Assembly (NCBI RefSeq): GCF_018968705.1
Contig: NZ_CP076668.1
Location: 3,173,001 to 3,237,000 of the forward strand
Direction: 5' to 3'
DNA length: 64,000 nucleotides
From: Pseudomonas lijiangensis
GTDB lineage: Bacteria > Pseudomonadota > Gammaproteobacteria > Pseudomonadales > Pseudomonadaceae
The notes under the pieces were generated by a model. That model was not told the origin of the DNA. It did not search any database and saw only the letters and a list, made by a program, of their open reading frames with translations. Position numbers and translations under genes: made by a program. Each line of letters opens with the position of its first letter. Positions within the stretch are counted from its first letter, which is position 1. Below are positions 26,400-35,593 of this stretch, piece after piece.

Positions 26400-27554
26400 C
26401 TACTGCCCTCTGACTGCATGAATGAATATCTGCGAATAGGCCTGCGCCGAATGACGGATCGGGTTGGTATGCGAACAGCCATCGGCAAAGGCCATACGCC
26501 CCACCAGCTCCGCATCCCGCTCATCGATGCCAATGGCTCCCAGGGTGTGGGGAATGCCGATTTCTTCGCGCAGTTGCAACAGCCACTCCATGACACCCTC
26601 GAAGCCCGACCTGGGCAGGCGCAGGTAAACCGCCAGATCGTCCATTTGCGGGGTCAGGGCCGACTCATTGGCTTGCAGCACATAAGGCAACAAAATGGCA
26701 TTGAGCAAACCGTGGTGCAGGTCATACAAGGCACCCAGGCTCTGGGCGATGGCATGCACGCCGCCCAGCCCCCGCTGGAAGGCCGCCGCACCCATGCTTG
26801 AAGCCACCAGCATCTGCTGGCGAGCCTCAAGATCGTGACCATCCGCCACGACTCTGGGCAAGTGAACCTTGATCAATTGCATGCCCTTGACCGCCACGGC
26901 CTCGGCCATCGGGTGATAGACCGGCGAGCAATAGGCTTCCATGCAATGGGTCAGCGCGTCAGCGCCAGTCGCCGCAGTCAGTTGCGCTGGCAGATCCAGA
27001 GTCAGGTTTGCATCCAGAATCGCAATGCGCGGCAGCATGCGGATATGCAGAATGGTGCGTTTGACCCGCGCCGCCTCATCGGTAATCACCGACGCCCGCC
27101 CGACTTCCGAGCCCGTGCCCGCCGTAGTGGGCAAGGCAATGACCGGTGCAATCCCCAGAGGATCGGCCCGCAGATGGTTCTGGCCGATGTCCTCGAAATC
27201 CCAGAGCGGACGAGCCTGCCCCGACATCAGCGCCACCGCCTTGGCCGCATCCAGCGCCGAACCGCCACCAAAGGCGATGACACCGTCATGCCCTCCCGAC
27301 TTGTAAGCCTGCAAGCCATTGGCGACATTGTCGCCGGTGGGGTTGCCCTTGACCTGATCGAACAGGCCGCAGTAGCCCAGCGCTTCGCGGCAATCGGCCA
27401 AGGCGCTGTGGATCATGTCGGTGCTGCCCAGAAACGTATCGGTAATCAGCAACGGACGCTTGATCCCTGTGGCACGGCAGGCATCGGCCAACTCTCTGAC
27501 ACGCCCCGCGCCCACCCGGATCGAAGTGGGATAGTTCCAGTCGTTAGTGTGCAT
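26400..27554 (-). CDS. Iron-type (group III) alcohol dehydrogenase
   Basis: The 384-residue enzyme has the NAD-binding GGGSALDAAKAVALM motif, the ALPTTAGTGSEV block, and metal ligands Asp (AILDANLT), His (DALTHCMEAY) and His (GGVHAIAQSLGALYDLHHG). It should oxidise or reduce an alcohol/aldehyde in the cytosol with NAD(P). It follows the LysE exporter by about 30 bases and precedes the serine hydrolase by three, so it belongs to the operon that begins with the cupin. Its role in the pathway, perhaps aldehyde handling, is inference. Confidence 0.88.
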   Translation of the reverse strand: MHTNDWNYPTSIRVGAGRVRELADACRATGIKRPLLITDTFLGSTDMIHSALADCREALGYCGLFDQVKGNPTGDNVANGLQAYKSGGHDGVIAFGGGSALDAAKAVALMSGQARPLWDFEDIGQNHLRADPLGIAPVIALPTTAGTGSEVGRASVITDEAARVKRTILHIRMLPRIAILDANLTLDLPAQLTAATGADALTHCMEAYCSPVYHPMAEAVAVKGMQLIKVHLPRVVADGHDLEARQQMLVASSMGAAAFQRGLGGVHAIAQSLGALYDLHHGLLNAILLPYVLQANESALTPQMDDLAVYLRLPRSGFEGVMEWLLQLREEIGIPHTLGAIGIDERDAELVGRMAFADGCSHTNPIRHSAQAYSQIFIHAVRGQ

Positions 27555-27585
27555 AGGTCTATTCCTTATTGAGGCGCTAGTTGCT

Positions 27586-28230
27586 TCAGCCGATGAAACC
27601 GGCAGGCAATAAACCGAACAGCAGTCGCAGACCGAACACGATCATGAACAGCCCGGTAATGATGTCGATGGCCTTCTTCATGCGCTGATAACGCGCCTGA
27701 ACCGCCGGAATCGAAAACAGCGTCGCCAGCAAGACAAACCAGGAAATGGCCAGGATCGCGATGATCGAAACCCCGGCAGTACGCACCCACATCGGCATAC
27801 CCGGCGTGGTGACGGTGGTAAATACGCTGGTATAGAAAGCCAGGGCCTTGGGATTGGTCATATTGGTCAGCAGGCCAAAACGGTAGGCGCGACCCAGACT
27901 GCCGATGCCCAGGGCCTGGATATCACGCGGCTTGGGCTGACTGCCCGCGCTGCGCAGGCTTTTGCTGCCCAGCCAGGTCAGGTAAGTGCCGCCGAGCAAC
28001 TGCAAAGCAGGCTGCAACCAGGGCAGTTGCTGAAAGATCAGCCCCAGGCTGGTAGCCGCCAGCAATGCCCAGATGATGCTTCCCGACGCCACACCCAGCC
28101 CGGCGCATATCCCCTGTTGTCGGGACTGGCTGAATGAAAGTTGGGTAATGACCAGAAAGTTGGGACCGGGGCTGATAATCAGAACGATGAAAGCACCGGC
28201 GAGCGCGGTCAACAACGTGATCTCGTACAT
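27586..28230 (-). CDS. LysE/RhtB-family amino-acid exporter
   Basis: The 214-residue protein is hydrophobic with about six transmembrane segments. It has the N-terminal IVLIISPGPNFLVITQLSFSQ signature and a GGTYLTWLGSKSLR motif typical of LysE/RhtB inner-membrane exporters of amino acids and derivatives. It sits inside the biosynthetic operon, 40 bases after the 594-residue flavoprotein. It is therefore a natural candidate to export the small amino-acid-derived product, which also argues that the product is small and polar. Confidence 0.88.
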   Translation of the reverse strand: MYEITLLTALAGAFIVLIISPGPNFLVITQLSFSQSRQQGICAGLGVASGSIIWALLAATSLGLIFQQLPWLQPALQLLGGTYLTWLGSKSLRSAGSQPKPRDIQALGIGSLGRAYRFGLLTNMTNPKALAFYTSVFTTVTTPGMPMWVRTAGVSIIAILAISWFVLLATLFSIPAVQARYQRMKKAIDIITGLFMIVFGLRLLFGLLPAGFIG

Positions 28231-28270
28231 GAAAAGTTATCCTGTTCAATTCAATCAGTAATGTGGCGAG

Positions 28271-30055
28271 TTACAACCTGGCGGCTGTTGAAGCGTTAAC
28301 ACCCAATGCATTCATGCAGGACTCGACAGCCCGTCGCGCTTCGATGAGCGCGCGGCAGCCTGGGTCCGGCGTGGGGACATAGTGGTTATAGAAAGTGCAG
28401 CCCTCGACGGCAGGCCCCAGAACCCAGAGCCTTTGCTGGACCGAACCATCGGCACTCAGCGCCCGGCCGACGCTGTCCGTCTCGATGCCGTCGGCGGGAT
28501 AGGCATGGGCGGCGCGAACCAGCCCCTGACGCTGCAAATCGCCAATCAGGCCCTGAGGGTTGCGGGACAGGCCGCTGTGGGGGACCCGGGCATTGATGAC
28601 CCTGTCGAAACCCGAACAGCCCGCCTCCTCCATCGGCGGCAGTACCTGGACGACACCGGCATCCATCAAGGCCAGCAGGTCTTCGTAACGCTCTTTTTGC
28701 GGGCCACCGACCAGTCGATTGGAAAGCCCGGCCCAGGTGCCATAGAACTCGAGGGTCGAGGCTGGCGTCAGCCCGTTGCGGTCCACCAGCATGCGCAGCA
28801 GATCCCGGTAATCGCGCCAGACTTCCAAAGCCTGCTTCACCGGACTCTGTGCAATGCCTCGACGACTGAGCGCCAGGTCATGTTCGATCCAGTCGCGATA
28901 CCACTGACTGTAATCACTGGCCTGCCCCGTCCAGCGCCGGGTTGGCAGCCATCGAGCAGGCTCGAACTCGCCCCACTCTGCGGCCAGACGGACGAACAAC
29001 GTCTCTCGCAACCGGGGATTTTTTGCATCCCGCAGCCGTTGCTGAACAGACGCCAGTTGATCGGGCGACTCAAGCCGGACCCTGGCCTGATAGAACACCC
29101 CGCGCATTTCGTCTTCGATCAGCGGCAGAATGTCCTGCTCGAAATCCAGTTGCCCGGTCGCGCTCTGCTGTCGCAAGACCTCGATGGCCTGGGCCGTGAA
29201 AAACAGCCTGGGTAATCTTTCACTGCTGGCCGGGCTCCATTGTGGCCGGGCATGGAACGCCAGCCCCGAACGGGAAAACAGGCTGATGTGCGGCTCACGC
29301 CCCGAAGCAATGTAACGCCAGCCAGCAAAGCCAGCGTCGCGCTCATAGCGCCCGCCTCGGCCCTCAGTCAATCCGGCGAGGGTGTCCATGGCCGTCAGCC
29401 CAAGGCCTTCGATGGCAACGTGCTCGCCCACTGCCTGTTCTTCGCGTGTTTCAGGCGCATGCCCGCTGGTGAGAAACACTGCTTCGGTGGTGAATGACCT
29501 GCCATTGGCAGTCTGCAACCGAAAACCCGACGTATCCGACAAGGGCTGACACCCCGTCACTGCCTGCGGATCATGGCGCACCTGAACATGGGCCGGGCAC
29601 TGCTCCAGCAAAAACCGGTAGCTGTCCTGCAGATAGCGGCCCAGCAACTTGCGCGGCACAAAATCGCCAAACCCGATGGGCCGAGCGTGCTCGTCGTCAC
29701 TGGTATGGCCACGTTCATTCAGACGCACGTCATGGGCGGTACACCATTGCAGAAAGGTCATGCCCGCCGGCTCGCAGACCGGATAGGCACTGGAGAACGC
29801 CGACAACTGGCCAGCCATGGTGTTGAGCATCAGGTAATCCGGCTGCTCGACCAGGTGCAAGCCGCTGCCGGGCAGTTGCGGGTCGAAGACGTCGATCAGC
29901 CAGCGCTGGCTCCGGTCATCGCGAGCCATGCCAATCAACTGCTCCAGAATGCTCAGCCCTCTGGAGCCCATGCCGATAATGGCGATTTTGCGTGTCTCAG
30001 GCTCGACAACAGGAGCGTGATCATCAACAAAACGTTCGATGGAAAGAGTCTGCAT
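28271..30055 (-). CDS. FAD/NAD(P)-binding oxidoreductase
   Basis: This 594-residue protein begins with a dinucleotide-binding segment, KIAIIGMGSRGLSILEQL, followed by YLMLNTMAGQLSAF and a FGDFVPRKLLGRYLQD block, all typical of the NAD_binding_9/FAD-NAD(P) family related to N-hydroxylases. A second nucleotide motif lies in IEGLGLTAMDTLAGL. ATG 30055 is chosen; GTG codons at 30064 and 30067 overlap the previous stop. The start is five bases after the SbnA-SbnB fusion gene. The reaction is unknown; the position points to oxidation of a diaminopropionate- or hydroxylamine-type intermediate. Confidence 0.75.
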   Translation of the reverse strand: MQTLSIERFVDDHAPVVEPETRKIAIIGMGSRGLSILEQLIGMARDDRSQRWLIDVFDPQLPGSGLHLVEQPDYLMLNTMAGQLSAFSSAYPVCEPAGMTFLQWCTAHDVRLNERGHTSDDEHARPIGFGDFVPRKLLGRYLQDSYRFLLEQCPAHVQVRHDPQAVTGCQPLSDTSGFRLQTANGRSFTTEAVFLTSGHAPETREEQAVGEHVAIEGLGLTAMDTLAGLTEGRGGRYERDAGFAGWRYIASGREPHISLFSRSGLAFHARPQWSPASSERLPRLFFTAQAIEVLRQQSATGQLDFEQDILPLIEDEMRGVFYQARVRLESPDQLASVQQRLRDAKNPRLRETLFVRLAAEWGEFEPARWLPTRRWTGQASDYSQWYRDWIEHDLALSRRGIAQSPVKQALEVWRDYRDLLRMLVDRNGLTPASTLEFYGTWAGLSNRLVGGPQKERYEDLLALMDAGVVQVLPPMEEAGCSGFDRVINARVPHSGLSRNPQGLIGDLQRQGLVRAAHAYPADGIETDSVGRALSADGSVQQRLWVLGPAVEGCTFYNHYVPTPDPGCRALIEARRAVESCMNALGVNASTAARL

Positions 30056-30060
30056 GACCG

Positions 30061-32070
30061 TCACCACCGATTCGATTCAAAGAAGAATCGGGGCACGGAC
30101 AATGCCGTGCAGTCGGTGATCGCCTGCTGATACACCCGCTGGCCCACGGCCAGATCCAGCACCCCGAGCCCGAACGGCGAAAAGATCGACGCCCGGTCCG
30201 GCTTCAGCTCGACCTGGCCCAGCATCAGTTGCGCCAGGGTGCCGGTAATGAACGAGCGATCCTGATAATGCTGCACCGCAAGATCCGGCGAGGTCTGGGC
30301 CTTGAGGCAGTGCTCCACGTCATCGAGGATATTGTTGGCGCCAGCAATGACCTTTGGCCCCAGATCCCGCAATGAAATATTGAGGATGACCTGCTCGGGA
30401 CGGAACGGGTACTCCTCTACGTAAGGGCTTGGCGCGGTGGTCGCAAATACCACCACATCGGCCTGCAGACTGCTTTCCAGATCCGCCGGGTGACTGGTGA
30501 GTTGATGACGGGTCGAAGCGTGTTCGATCAACGCCAGAGCCGATTCCACATGCTTGTCGAATACGCTGACGTCATCCATCGTCCAGCCATCGCTGACGAA
30601 CATGTCCAGAATCGTGCGGGCAATGAACCCTGCGCCGATAAAGGCGATGCGACGGACGCTGCGTTGCTGCCGGTTCAACCAGCGCGCGCCCAGCACTGCC
30701 GAGGCCGCCGTCCGCATGGCGCTGATGCGCGAAGCTTCCAGACAGGCGAAGGCGTAGCCGGTCAGCGGGTCGTTGAGGATCAGCACCGCCGAGGCACGCT
30801 GCAAGCCCGTGTCGATATTGCCGGGAAAGCTGGAAATCCACTTGATGCCACTCACCGGCTGTTCACCCGACAGGCTGGCCGGCAAGGCGATGATGCGATT
30901 GGCCGGGGCCTGGGGGAAGCGCAGGAAATAGCTGTCGGGATTGATGGAGCGCCCCGCTTCATGCTCCAGATACGCACGCTGTACATCGTCGATGCAGGCC
31001 TGGGGATCGTCCGCCAGAATCCGCGCCACTGCCTCGCCATCCACTACATGAAACGGCGTCTGGCGCAGGCGTTCGGTGGCCAGATAAGTGGTCCACTCGG
31101 GTACGATCGGCATGTCCGCCAGGGTCATGTTCAGCACTTCACTGCCAAAGCGCTGCTCGACCCATTGATCGTCGTAAAGCGTGTCCAGATAACGCTCGCC
31201 CCAGTCCGGCGACAACGCCACCACCACCGCACCCGGCTCGATGCGCTCGCGCCAGGCATGCACGGCCGCTATCACCGTGGCGGTCGAACCACCGACCAGC
31301 AAGCCTTTGCTGCGCGCCAATACCCGGCACATGGCAACGGTGCGCGATTCGGGCACCATTTCCAGGGCATGAATGCCTTCGGCGTTGAAGATCGGCGGTC
31401 GCTGGCTGGTGCCCAGCCCCGGAATGAAGCGCCGACTGGCGGGTGTGTTGAAAGTCACCGAGCCGACACTGTCCACGGCAATGATCTTGGTCGTGGGGTG
31501 ATGACGCTGAAAATACTGCACGCAGCCCATCAGGGTTCCGGTGGTGCCAGCCCCCACGAACAGGTAATCCACATGACCGAAATGTCGGCCGATGGAACGC
31601 GCCGTCGTGCGCGCATGGGCCCGGGGGTTGGCCGCATTTTCATACTGGTTGAGCCAGACATAGCGCGAGTCGCTGCCGACCTTGTCACGGATCAAAGCAA
31701 TGCGCGTCCCCAGAAAACCGCCATTGGCGTCCGGCGTATCGACCTGGATCACTTCGGCGCCATAAGTGCGCATCATGCGGATGTTGTGATTGGAGCTGTT
31801 GGGGTCGACCACACAGGTGAACCTGATGGAGCGCTCGGCGCAGATCATCGCCAGGGCCACACCCAGGTTGCCGGACGAGGACTCGATCAGGATGGTGTCC
31901 GGGCCGATCAGGCCGCGGGTCTGAAGATCATCTACCAGGCCCACGGCGGTCTTGAGCTTGATGGAGCCTGCCGGGTTGAGCGATTCCATTTTCAGGAAAA
32001 AATCATGCCCCAGACCTGCGACCTTGAGAAAGGCCTGGTCGTGAACGATATCGCAGATATTGTCGTACAT
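30061..32070 (-). CDS. Fused SbnA-SbnB: 2,3-diaminopropionate synthase
   Basis: The 669-residue protein joins two enzymes. Residues 1-320 are a PLP cysteine-synthase-like SbnA domain: Schiff-base Lys in NPAGSIKLKTAVG, phosphate loop SSSGNLGVALA, and GAGTTGTLMGC. Residues 330-669 are an ornithine-cyclodeaminase-like SbnB domain with NAD motif RIAFIGAGFIARTILDMF. In staphyloferrin B synthesis SbnA condenses O-phosphoserine with glutamate and SbnB oxidatively cleaves the adduct to L-2,3-diaminopropionate and 2-oxoglutarate. Fusion should channel the intermediate. ATG 32070 lies 10 bases after the N-hydroxylase stop; a GTG at 32079 is an alternative. It supplies a building block for the operon's product. 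Confidence 0.88.
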   Translation of the reverse strand: MYDNICDIVHDQAFLKVAGLGHDFFLKMESLNPAGSIKLKTAVGLVDDLQTRGLIGPDTILIESSSGNLGVALAMICAERSIRFTCVVDPNSSNHNIRMMRTYGAEVIQVDTPDANGGFLGTRIALIRDKVGSDSRYVWLNQYENAANPRAHARTTARSIGRHFGHVDYLFVGAGTTGTLMGCVQYFQRHHPTTKIIAVDSVGSVTFNTPASRRFIPGLGTSQRPPIFNAEGIHALEMVPESRTVAMCRVLARSKGLLVGGSTATVIAAVHAWRERIEPGAVVVALSPDWGERYLDTLYDDQWVEQRFGSEVLNMTLADMPIVPEWTTYLATERLRQTPFHVVDGEAVARILADDPQACIDDVQRAYLEHEAGRSINPDSYFLRFPQAPANRIIALPASLSGEQPVSGIKWISSFPGNIDTGLQRASAVLILNDPLTGYAFACLEASRISAMRTAASAVLGARWLNRQQRSVRRIAFIGAGFIARTILDMFVSDGWTMDDVSVFDKHVESALALIEHASTRHQLTSHPADLESSLQADVVVFATTAPSPYVEEYPFRPEQVILNISLRDLGPKVIAGANNILDDVEHCLKAQTSPDLAVQHYQDRSFITGTLAQLMLGQVELKPDRASIFSPFGLGVLDLAVGQRVYQQAITDCTALSVPRFFFESNRW

Positions 32071-32080
32071 GAGGATCACT

Positions 32081-33397
32081 TCACTGTGTCAGGAGCGGGG
32101 CATCGGCCAGGGAGTCGAGGGTTTGTCCAAGGGCGTTGGCGATGCGCTCGGCACGCAACGCCATCAGGGAAAACGACTGGCTGTCGCTGATGCCATGGGT
32201 ACGCTCGGACAGGCCGTTGACCCAGACGCTCACGTCACACTCGCCCTGAGTGGCGACGTTGTAATTCCTGTCGATGATCAGGCCGCCGTCCAGATCAGCC
32301 TTGAGCCAGGGCTGCAGGTTGCTCAGCAACGGCGGAATCAGATACTGCTGGTAGCCCGTGCCCAGCACGATCACGTCCACTTCCAGCAGTTCAGTGCGCT
32401 GGCTGAAGGTGTCGGTCAGTGCCACGCGATAGCCCTGGTCGGTTTTTTCCACCCGGGAAATGATCCGGTAATCATAGGTCTGCAAACGCTTGCGACCGGC
32501 AATGGTGTCTTCGTAGATCATCGAGAACAGTTTCTGGCTCTCATCCGGATCGATACCGGCGTAGTTGGTCGACCGGCTCCAGTCGAGAAAACGGTGGCGT
32601 GCTGCCGGGTTCAGGTCGTGGAAGTAATCCACATGATCCGGGGCGAAAACCCGGTTGGGGAACTGGCCCAGTTGAGTCAGCTTGAAGCCAGCGGAGCGAT
32701 GAACCGAATGCACCTCGATGCTGCTGTCGCGTCCGATCAGCTCCAGCACCGACTCACTGGCGCTCTGCCCGGAACCCAGCACCAGCCAGCGCTTGGGCAG
32801 CCGGTCGCCAAAGGCTTTCAGGCGGGTCAGAAACTGCGAGGTATGGAACAGGGTCGGGCCAAGCAGCGCCTGGAACTCCACCGGAACTCTTGGCGCACTG
32901 CCGCTGGAGAGCACGATATTGCGTGTGTTGAAACTGGCATCCGGCGTCTTGACCTGCACCTCGCACAAGCGACCGTCACGAATGACCGGCAGGATTTCAG
33001 TGACGGGCGCATTGAAACGGGTGTGGCTGTCGACTTGCCGGGAAACCCAGGCGAGATAGTCCGACCACTCATGGCGGCTGGCAGGACGCCCCAGCAGACC
33101 GAAGTCGAACATACGGCCCTGGCTTTTCAGGTACATGGCGAACGAAAAGCGGCTGCGGGGATTGCGTGGCGTTACCAGATCGCGAAAGACATGGTGATTA
33201 ATATCGGTCCCGGCCAGCAGAAGCTCGCGATGCCATTGAGTATCCGGCGCGGCTTCAAGATAACGGACCGTCAGGCGAGACAGCGGATCATCCACTTCCC
33301 GTGCATCTTCAAACACACAGGAAAGTGCAATACCGGCAGGTCCGAAACCAATACAGACCGCATCGGTATTAAACATGTGTGGTGCTAAGTTACCCAT
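32081..33397 (-). CDS. Lysine/ornithine N-hydroxylase-like flavin monooxygenase
   Basis: The 438-residue enzyme shows the FAD motif CIGFGPAGIALS at the N-terminus, an NADPH motif VLGSGQSASESVLEL near residue 225 and the late VIVLGTGYQQYL motif, in the order of the SidA/IucD/PvdA N-hydroxylating monooxygenases. FRDLVTPRNPRSRFSF matches their substrate loop. It should convert a side-chain amine (lysine, ornithine or diaminopropionate) to a hydroxylamine using NADPH and O2 in the cytosol. ATG 33397 follows GGATGG. It is flanked by the periplasmic-binding-like gene and the SbnA-SbnB fusion. With a cupin and MetRS-like partner, hydrazine formation is more likely than hydroxamate siderophore synthesis. 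Confidence 0.87.
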   Translation of the reverse strand: MGNLAPHMFNTDAVCIGFGPAGIALSCVFEDAREVDDPLSRLTVRYLEAAPDTQWHRELLLAGTDINHHVFRDLVTPRNPRSRFSFAMYLKSQGRMFDFGLLGRPASRHEWSDYLAWVSRQVDSHTRFNAPVTEILPVIRDGRLCEVQVKTPDASFNTRNIVLSSGSAPRVPVEFQALLGPTLFHTSQFLTRLKAFGDRLPKRWLVLGSGQSASESVLELIGRDSSIEVHSVHRSAGFKLTQLGQFPNRVFAPDHVDYFHDLNPAARHRFLDWSRSTNYAGIDPDESQKLFSMIYEDTIAGRKRLQTYDYRIISRVEKTDQGYRVALTDTFSQRTELLEVDVIVLGTGYQQYLIPPLLSNLQPWLKADLDGGLIIDRNYNVATQGECDVSVWVNGLSERTHGISDSQSFSLMALRAERIANALGQTLDSLADAPLLTQ

Positions 33398-33453
33398 TGA
33401 AGAACCATCCTTAGAACTGGAGTAAATGGCAGTAAGCAGATAGAGGTGTTGCG

Positions 33454-34440
33454 TTATTCGGTCACGGGGACGAGCCCTCTCTCGCCCAGTTTCCAGACAC
33501 TGTTGAACGCCCCCCGGCATTCGCCCCGGTCGAAACCGACGAGGCCCAGCGGCGTGTTGAAAAGGGTGTTGCTCAAGGCAGCCGACAGTTCGGCTTTGCG
33601 CAAGGTGCTGTTGGCCAAGACCCCAAGCACGTAGAACATCAGCAGGCTTTCGCGGTAATAGGTTTGCGGCATTGCGCCGTACAGTTGCTGATGAAGATCC
33701 GTTGCCTGACCCGAAGAGCTTTCCGGCTCTTCAGCCAGCCCTGCTACACCGAAACCGATGACATAGGTGTCGCGGTCATCCGCCTGTGCATGGCCCAGAT
33801 AAGGCGATGCGGCGTCGTCGGTGAGCACCAGAGGTCGCGTGCTGCCCGACTGGCGTCGTGCAAGCCAGTGCTCGCGGCTGGCCTGCAAGCGTCCGGCGAA
33901 GACTTCCACCTGGGCCTGATCGGGCTCGAAAACCCGGCGCAACCCCGCCTGTCTGGCGGCAACGTCGATGGCACTGGCCAATGCCTGACCGTGGGCGCTA
34001 CCGTCGGCGTCGATATGCAGAACCTGCCAGTCCCGGGTTTTCAGCCAGGCCAGCAGATCACTGGCCAGTTGTCGATCCGACGGGCAAAAGCGAAAGACGT
34101 TGGGGTGCTCCAGCGTCAGGCAGTCAATGGTGGCGGCAGGCGTCAGCAAGGGGATTCCCGCCTGCTGATAGAGTGGCGCGGCACCCAGTGCTGCATCGGA
34201 AGAGAAATGCCCGACCACCAGGTCGACTTCCCAGTCGATCATCTGTCGCGCCACCTCGGCCCCCCGTGCGGCATTGGCGCCATCGTCGAGAAAACGCCAC
34301 TCCACCCGGTCCAGCCCGGCAATGAAGTTGCGGGCTACAGCCAGCGCCCGCAAAAAGGTTCGGGCATGAGGCGTGTCATTGGGGTCGAACAACGCACTCA
34401 CGCCAACCCGCAGAGCGCGGTACTTCTGCACTGGGGTCAT
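33454..34440 (-). CDS. Periplasmic-binding-protein-like domain without signal peptide
   Basis: This 328-residue protein has the type I periplasmic-binding fold of branched-chain amino-acid receptors and AmiC (VDLVVGHFSSDAALGAAPLYQ; GIPLLTPAATIDCLT; VFRFCPSDRQLASDLLAWL). The start codon overlaps the previous stop as ATGA, so no hidden leader can exist upstream, and the N-terminus (MTPVQKYRALRVGVSAL) is not a signal peptide. It must be cytosolic, as in AmiC-type sensors. No permease or ATPase gene is present. A ligand-sensing or carrier role in the pathway is inference. Confidence 0.75.
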   Translation of the reverse strand: MTPVQKYRALRVGVSALFDPNDTPHARTFLRALAVARNFIAGLDRVEWRFLDDGANAARGAEVARQMIDWEVDLVVGHFSSDAALGAAPLYQQAGIPLLTPAATIDCLTLEHPNVFRFCPSDRQLASDLLAWLKTRDWQVLHIDADGSAHGQALASAIDVAARQAGLRRVFEPDQAQVEVFAGRLQASREHWLARRQSGSTRPLVLTDDAASPYLGHAQADDRDTYVIGFGVAGLAEEPESSSGQATDLHQQLYGAMPQTYYRESLLMFYVLGVLANSTLRKAELSAALSNTLFNTPLGLVGFDRGECRGAFNSVWKLGERGLVPVTE

Positions 34441-35579
34441 GGCTGTACGCCCGGATCGGCGGAGTCATTGCGGGCGCGGGCCGGTGAAAGGGCCGACCAG
34501 TCACTGCTCAGCTCCTGGCCTGCCAGATGACTGCGCAACTGGTCGTAGGCGATCTGCGCAATCGCCGGGGCAAGCTTGAAGCCAAGCCCGGACATCCCCG
34601 TTGCCATGTAAACCGGGCTGTGCTCGCCGCAGAATCCCACCAGCGGCCTGCCATCGGGGCTGTAGCTGTCAAAGCCCGGCAGCACATCCAGCACGCTGAT
34701 CAGCCCGGTGGAGGCCGACAGTTGCTGCACACGCTGGCTGGCGTCCAGAGCATGACGCTCATCAGGCAGGGCAAGACTTTCCGGCCAGGCACCCGCCTCT
34801 CGCAAGCCACAGCCGGTCTGCACGATATTGCGGGTCAGGGGAATCCCGTAAGCTTGGGTGACCGCATCGATCACCGGCATCAACCAGGTGCTTTCGGTCA
34901 TCACTCGCGCCAGGGGGATCGAGCGGGTTTCAAGTCCGAAGTCCATGCCTGGCAGCAGATCCGGGCTCCAGGCACCGGCTGCAATCACCACCGCCCGGCA
35001 GCGCAAGGTGGCGCTGCCCAGTTCGATGCGCACGTCGTGACTGGAACGGCAGTCGATGGACCTGACTTCACTGTGCTCCAGCAACAACCCGTACTGGCGG
35101 ACCACATTGCTCAACAGGGCCACGGCCTGACGCACATTCCCCACACTGGCACGGGGCTCGAACAGATTGACCCGCGGCTCCTTGTGACAGTGCGGATAAT
35201 GCACGCCGTCAAGTTCATGGGTGCCGACCAGATGCATCGGGTAGCGCACTCTGGCGTGCTGGCGAATAGCGCTCCAGACATCCTCCAGTCGATCCGGCGC
35301 AACGCGATAAATCACGCCGGTACGGCGCAATGCATTGGAATAGGTCGTGGCGAAGACGCCTTCATCCATCAAGCCAATGGAATACGCCGCCAGTTCCATC
35401 AGCATCGGGTCGGCGTCATACAGGCGCACCAGCCCGCCGGAATAGCTGCTGGAACCCAGGGCTCCGGCAGCGCCCTTGTCGATCAGTGCCACGGAAACAC
35501 CCGTACTGCTCAGTTTCGCGGCAATGCTGGCACCCACGATGCCAGCGCCGATCACCGCAATTTCATAATCGATGAACAT
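34437..35579 (-). CDS. DAO-type FAD-dependent oxidoreductase
   Basis: The 380-residue flavoenzyme opens with IAVIGAGIVGASIAAKL (Rossmann GxGxxG) and VALIDKG, and ends with a PDGRPLVGF...GMSGLGFKLAPAIAQ block typical of D-amino-acid/glycine/sarcosine oxidases. In hydrazinoacetate-forming pathways a DAO-like enzyme oxidatively cleaves the lysine-derived hydrazine made by the cupin-MetRS protein. The same gene set here suggests an equivalent step. It starts 14 bases after the MetRS-like gene and overlaps the next gene by four bases. Confidence 0.85.
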   Translation of the reverse strand: MFIDYEIAVIGAGIVGASIAAKLSSTGVSVALIDKGAAGALGSSSYSGGLVRLYDADPMLMELAAYSIGLMDEGVFATTYSNALRRTGVIYRVAPDRLEDVWSAIRQHARVRYPMHLVGTHELDGVHYPHCHKEPRVNLFEPRASVGNVRQAVALLSNVVRQYGLLLEHSEVRSIDCRSSHDVRIELGSATLRCRAVVIAAGAWSPDLLPGMDFGLETRSIPLARVMTESTWLMPVIDAVTQAYGIPLTRNIVQTGCGLREAGAWPESLALPDERHALDASQRVQQLSASTGLISVLDVLPGFDSYSPDGRPLVGFCGEHSPVYMATGMSGLGFKLAPAIAQIAYDQLRSHLAGQELSSDWSALSPARARNDSADPGVQP

Positions 35580-35593
35580 CGGGATGTTCCTGC

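Noticed and set aside
30490..33388. Long plus-strand frames of 566 and 442 codons
   Set aside because: Both are shadows of the SbnA-SbnB fusion and the N-hydroxylase on the minus strand.
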